Made by a program: the position numbers and the translations under genes
Shown: in pieces, positions 6,381 through 7,806 of the stretch
How the letters are laid out: the number at the start of each line of letters is the position of its first letter
Numbering within the stretch: position 1 is the stretch's first letter
Assembly (NCBI GenBank): GCA_016209665.1
Contig: JACQVT010000876.1
Coordinates: forward strand, 1 to 7,806
Origin: Planctomycetota bacterium
GTDB taxonomy: Bacteria > Planctomycetota > Phycisphaerae > UBA1845 > PWPN01
Length of the DNA stretch: 7,806 nucleotides
Direction of reading: 5' to 3'
Notes under the pieces: generated by a model
Told to the model about the DNA's origin: nothing
Databases searched by the model: none
The model's input: only the letters and a program-made list of their open reading frames with translations

Positions 6381-6752
6381 ATGGCTGTGAAGCAAAGACG
6401 GCTGCCCGTGTTGACTTGTCCTGGCAAACCCACCTTGCAGGCTCGCTCTCTTATCGGCCCGGCGCAGGCGGCTGAACTCATGGGCCTCTTCAAGGTGCTG
6501 GCCAATGATACGCGGCTGCGGATGCTGCATGCTCTGGCCCGCGCAGATGAGTTGTCGGTCACGCAACTGGCGGACGCGCTGGGCATGAAGCCGCAGGCGG
6601 TCTCCAATCAGCTTGGGCGGCTGGTGGATCGGGGCATCCTGGGTTTTCGCCGAAACGGCATCAACGTCTACTACCGGATCGTTGATCGCTGTGTCGTGAC
6701 CCTGCTGGATCAGGGCCTGTGCTTGGCCGAGGATGCGCGGGGGCGACGGTGA
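6381..6752 (+). CDS. ArsR/SmtB-family metalloregulatory repressor
   Basis: The 123-residue protein is a single winged helix-turn-helix domain. It has the family's LFKVLANDTRLRMLHAL opening (36-52), the helix-turn-helix LSVTQLADALGMKPQAVSNQLGRL (58-81) and the wing GFRRNGINVYYRI (88-100). Such repressors bind DNA as dimers and let go when a metal or metalloid binds. The classical alpha3 CVC motif of arsenic-sensing ArsR is missing. Instead the last helix carries Asp102, Cys104, Cys114 and Glu117, similar in spacing to the alpha5 site of SmtB (Asp, His, His, Glu) but with Cys replacing His, and Cys13 lies in the N-terminal arm. A thiol-rich alpha5-type sensor for a soft metal or for arsenic is a reasonable inference; the exact inducer cannot be told. 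It should repress its own promoter through the palindrome at 6338-6355 and so control the MtrA-like gene that follows with no gap. Confidence 0.93.
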   Translation: MAVKQRRLPVLTCPGKPTLQARSLIGPAQAAELMGLFKVLANDTRLRMLHALARADELSVTQLADALGMKPQAVSNQLGRLVDRGILGFRRNGINVYYRIVDRCVVTLLDQGLCLAEDARGRR

Positions 6753-7806
6753 GTGAGTATCGAGTTGAACATCATCGGACCCGCCCTTGACGAGGCTTGC
6801 GCCCAACTCCGCGAGGCCGCCGCCGCGAGGAAATGCTGGCGGTGCGGTTGCCTGCACAACTCGTTGGCGGCCGTTGAGCAGGCGGTCCCGGAGGGTGGAC
6901 GTCCCGGCGAACTCGACGGGGCCATTCGCGAGGCGAGGGGACGCCTGGTCGAGGTGCAGTACGACTGCCTCGGGTGCGACGTGTGCTATCCGGCCATTGC
7001 CCTCAACGCGCTCAACCGGGCAGGCTTCGCCGTCGAGCCGGAGGCGTGTCCCGCTGAGAGGGTCGAAGCACGAGTGGGCTGGCCTCCATTGCCGGGTTCA
7101 TACCAGGTGCTGCGATACACAGCGCCGGTTGCGGTTTGTACGCTCACCGATGAGGGGCTGACGTACAAGATCGCGGCCCAGCCCGGTGCTGAACTCTCCA
7201 TCGTCGGCACCCTGCAAACCGAGAATCTGGGGATCGAGCGTCTGATCGAGAATACAGTCGGCAACCCGCACATCCGGTTTCTGGTACTTGCTGGCGCTGA
7301 CTCGCGAAGCCTGATCGGCCATCTCCCTGGTCAGTCCCTTCTCGCTCTTGCTCGCAGCGGCGTGGACGAACGAATGCGGATCATCGGAGCACGGGGCAAG
7401 CGCCCGATCCTGCGAAACCTGACGCGGGAAGCGGTCGAGCACTTTCGTCGAACGGTGGAGATGGTTGACCTTCGAGGCGAAGTCGAACCCGAAGTGGTTC
7501 TGGATGCCATGCGCGGCTGTGCGGCGCGGAACTCCGGTCCGGCAGAGCCGTTCGCGGCCGGACGCGAGGCGATTCCGATCCAGGGCTACGTTCCCGAGCG
7601 GATGACCTCGGACCCCGCCGGGTATTTCGTGGTGTACGTTGACCGCGATCGAAACCTGCTCTCCCTGGAGCACTACGCCAACTCCGGCGTGCTGGACGCT
7701 ATCATCGAGGGTAGCTCGCCCGCTGAACTATATGTGGCCGCTATTGATCGGGGCCTGCTGTCCCGGCTGGACCATGCGGCCTACCTGGGCCGCGAGCTGG
7801 CCCGCG
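6753..7806 (+). CDS. MtrA-like corrinoid protein with N-terminal Cys-rich segment and C-terminal DUF4346 (partial, runs off right edge)
   Basis: The frame opens with GTG directly after the arsR stop and is still open at the window end (351 codons). Residues 1-105 contain CWRCGC (28-33) and DCLGCDVCYPA (71-81), suggesting an Fe-S cluster or zinc site. Residues about 114-257 resemble subunit A of tetrahydromethanopterin S-methyltransferase: PVAVCTL (125-131), G.LQTENLGIE..I.N..GNPHIRFLVL.GAD (152-183), GHLPGQSL (189-196), RIIGARG..P...NL (209-223) and VE.VDL. His190 aligns with the MtrA histidine that is the lower axial ligand of cobalt. Residues about 275-351 match DUF4346, ending in the family's LSRLDHAAYLGREL, so little of the protein is missing. 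Unlike archaeal MtrA, no C-terminal membrane helix is visible. The likely role is a soluble corrinoid methyl carrier under ArsR control; substrate unknown. A TTG at 6765 is an alternative start. Confidence 0.85.
   Translation, partial: MSIELNIIGPALDEACAQLREAAAARKCWRCGCLHNSLAAVEQAVPEGGRPGELDGAIREARGRLVEVQYDCLGCDVCYPAIALNALNRAGFAVEPEACPAERVEARVGWPPLPGSYQVLRYTAPVAVCTLTDEGLTYKIAAQPGAELSIVGTLQTENLGIERLIENTVGNPHIRFLVLAGADSRSLIGHLPGQSLLALARSGVDERMRIIGARGKRPILRNLTREAVEHFRRTVEMVDLRGEVEPEVVLDAMRGCAARNSGPAEPFAAGREAIPIQGYVPERMTSDPAGYFVVYVDRDRNLLSLEHYANSGVLDAIIEGSSPAELYVAAIDRGLLSRLDHAAYLGRELAR

Noticed and set aside
6750..6752. TGA between arsR and the next gene as a selenocysteine codon
   Set aside because: The arsR product is already of normal family length, and no SECIS-like hairpin is evident after the TGA; an ordinary stop is the simpler reading.
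7098..7673. 191-codon minus-strand frame in the last gene
   Set aside because: The + strand frame here carries the MtrA-like and DUF4346 motifs, so the minus frame is a shadow.
1..7806. CRISPR array, tRNA, rRNA, insertion sequence or attachment site
   Set aside because: No regularly spaced direct repeats other than the in-frame protein repeats, no tRNA-like sequence, no transposase or terminal inverted repeats were found by eye.

Overview
The window is GC-rich bacterial DNA with every recognisable intact gene on the + strand. The combination of a CzcA-type pump whose adaptor carries WCxEHxVPESxC repeats, an MtrA-like/DUF4346 protein in a bacterium, and a sulfatase remnant points to Planctomycetota or a similar environmental lineage. 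This is an inference from gene content; no rRNA or other phylogenetic marker is present.

Layout. Positions 1-120 hold, on the minus strand, a short stretch that reads like the middle of a sulfatase but has lost its 5' part. Positions 120-327 contain no gene I can support, apart from a good sigma70-like promoter (TTGACC-N16-TAAAAT) near the end. That promoter faces a four-gene run: a small exported Cys-rich protein (355-792), a CzcB/CusB-like periplasmic adaptor with three metal-binding-like repeats (932-2650), a full-length CzcA-like HME-RND pump (2672-5824), and a small probable lipoprotein with two more copies of the same repeat (5838-6209). No outer-membrane channel (CusC/CzcC/TolC) gene lies between or beside them.

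A second unit begins in the 6210-6380 gap with a near-consensus promoter (TTGACT-N17-TATAGT). Its -10 box lies inside a perfect 18-bp palindrome, TTACACCCTATAGTGTAA. It drives an ArsR/SmtB-family repressor (6381-6752) and, in the same reading frame immediately after the TGA stop, an MtrA-like protein (6753 to the right edge). This last protein begins with GTG. It joins an N-terminal Cys-rich, possibly Fe-S-binding segment to a corrinoid-binding MtrA-like domain that retains the likely cobalt-ligand histidine, followed by a DUF4346 domain that is almost complete at the window edge.

How they may work together. The first unit looks like a heavy-metal efflux system that exports divalent soft or borderline metals from the periplasm, with Cys/His repeats on the adaptor and the lipoprotein acting as capture or hand-over sites. 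The second unit looks like a metal- or metalloid-sensing repressor controlling a corrinoid methyl-transfer protein. A functional link between the two units is plausible from adjacency but is not shown by the sequence.
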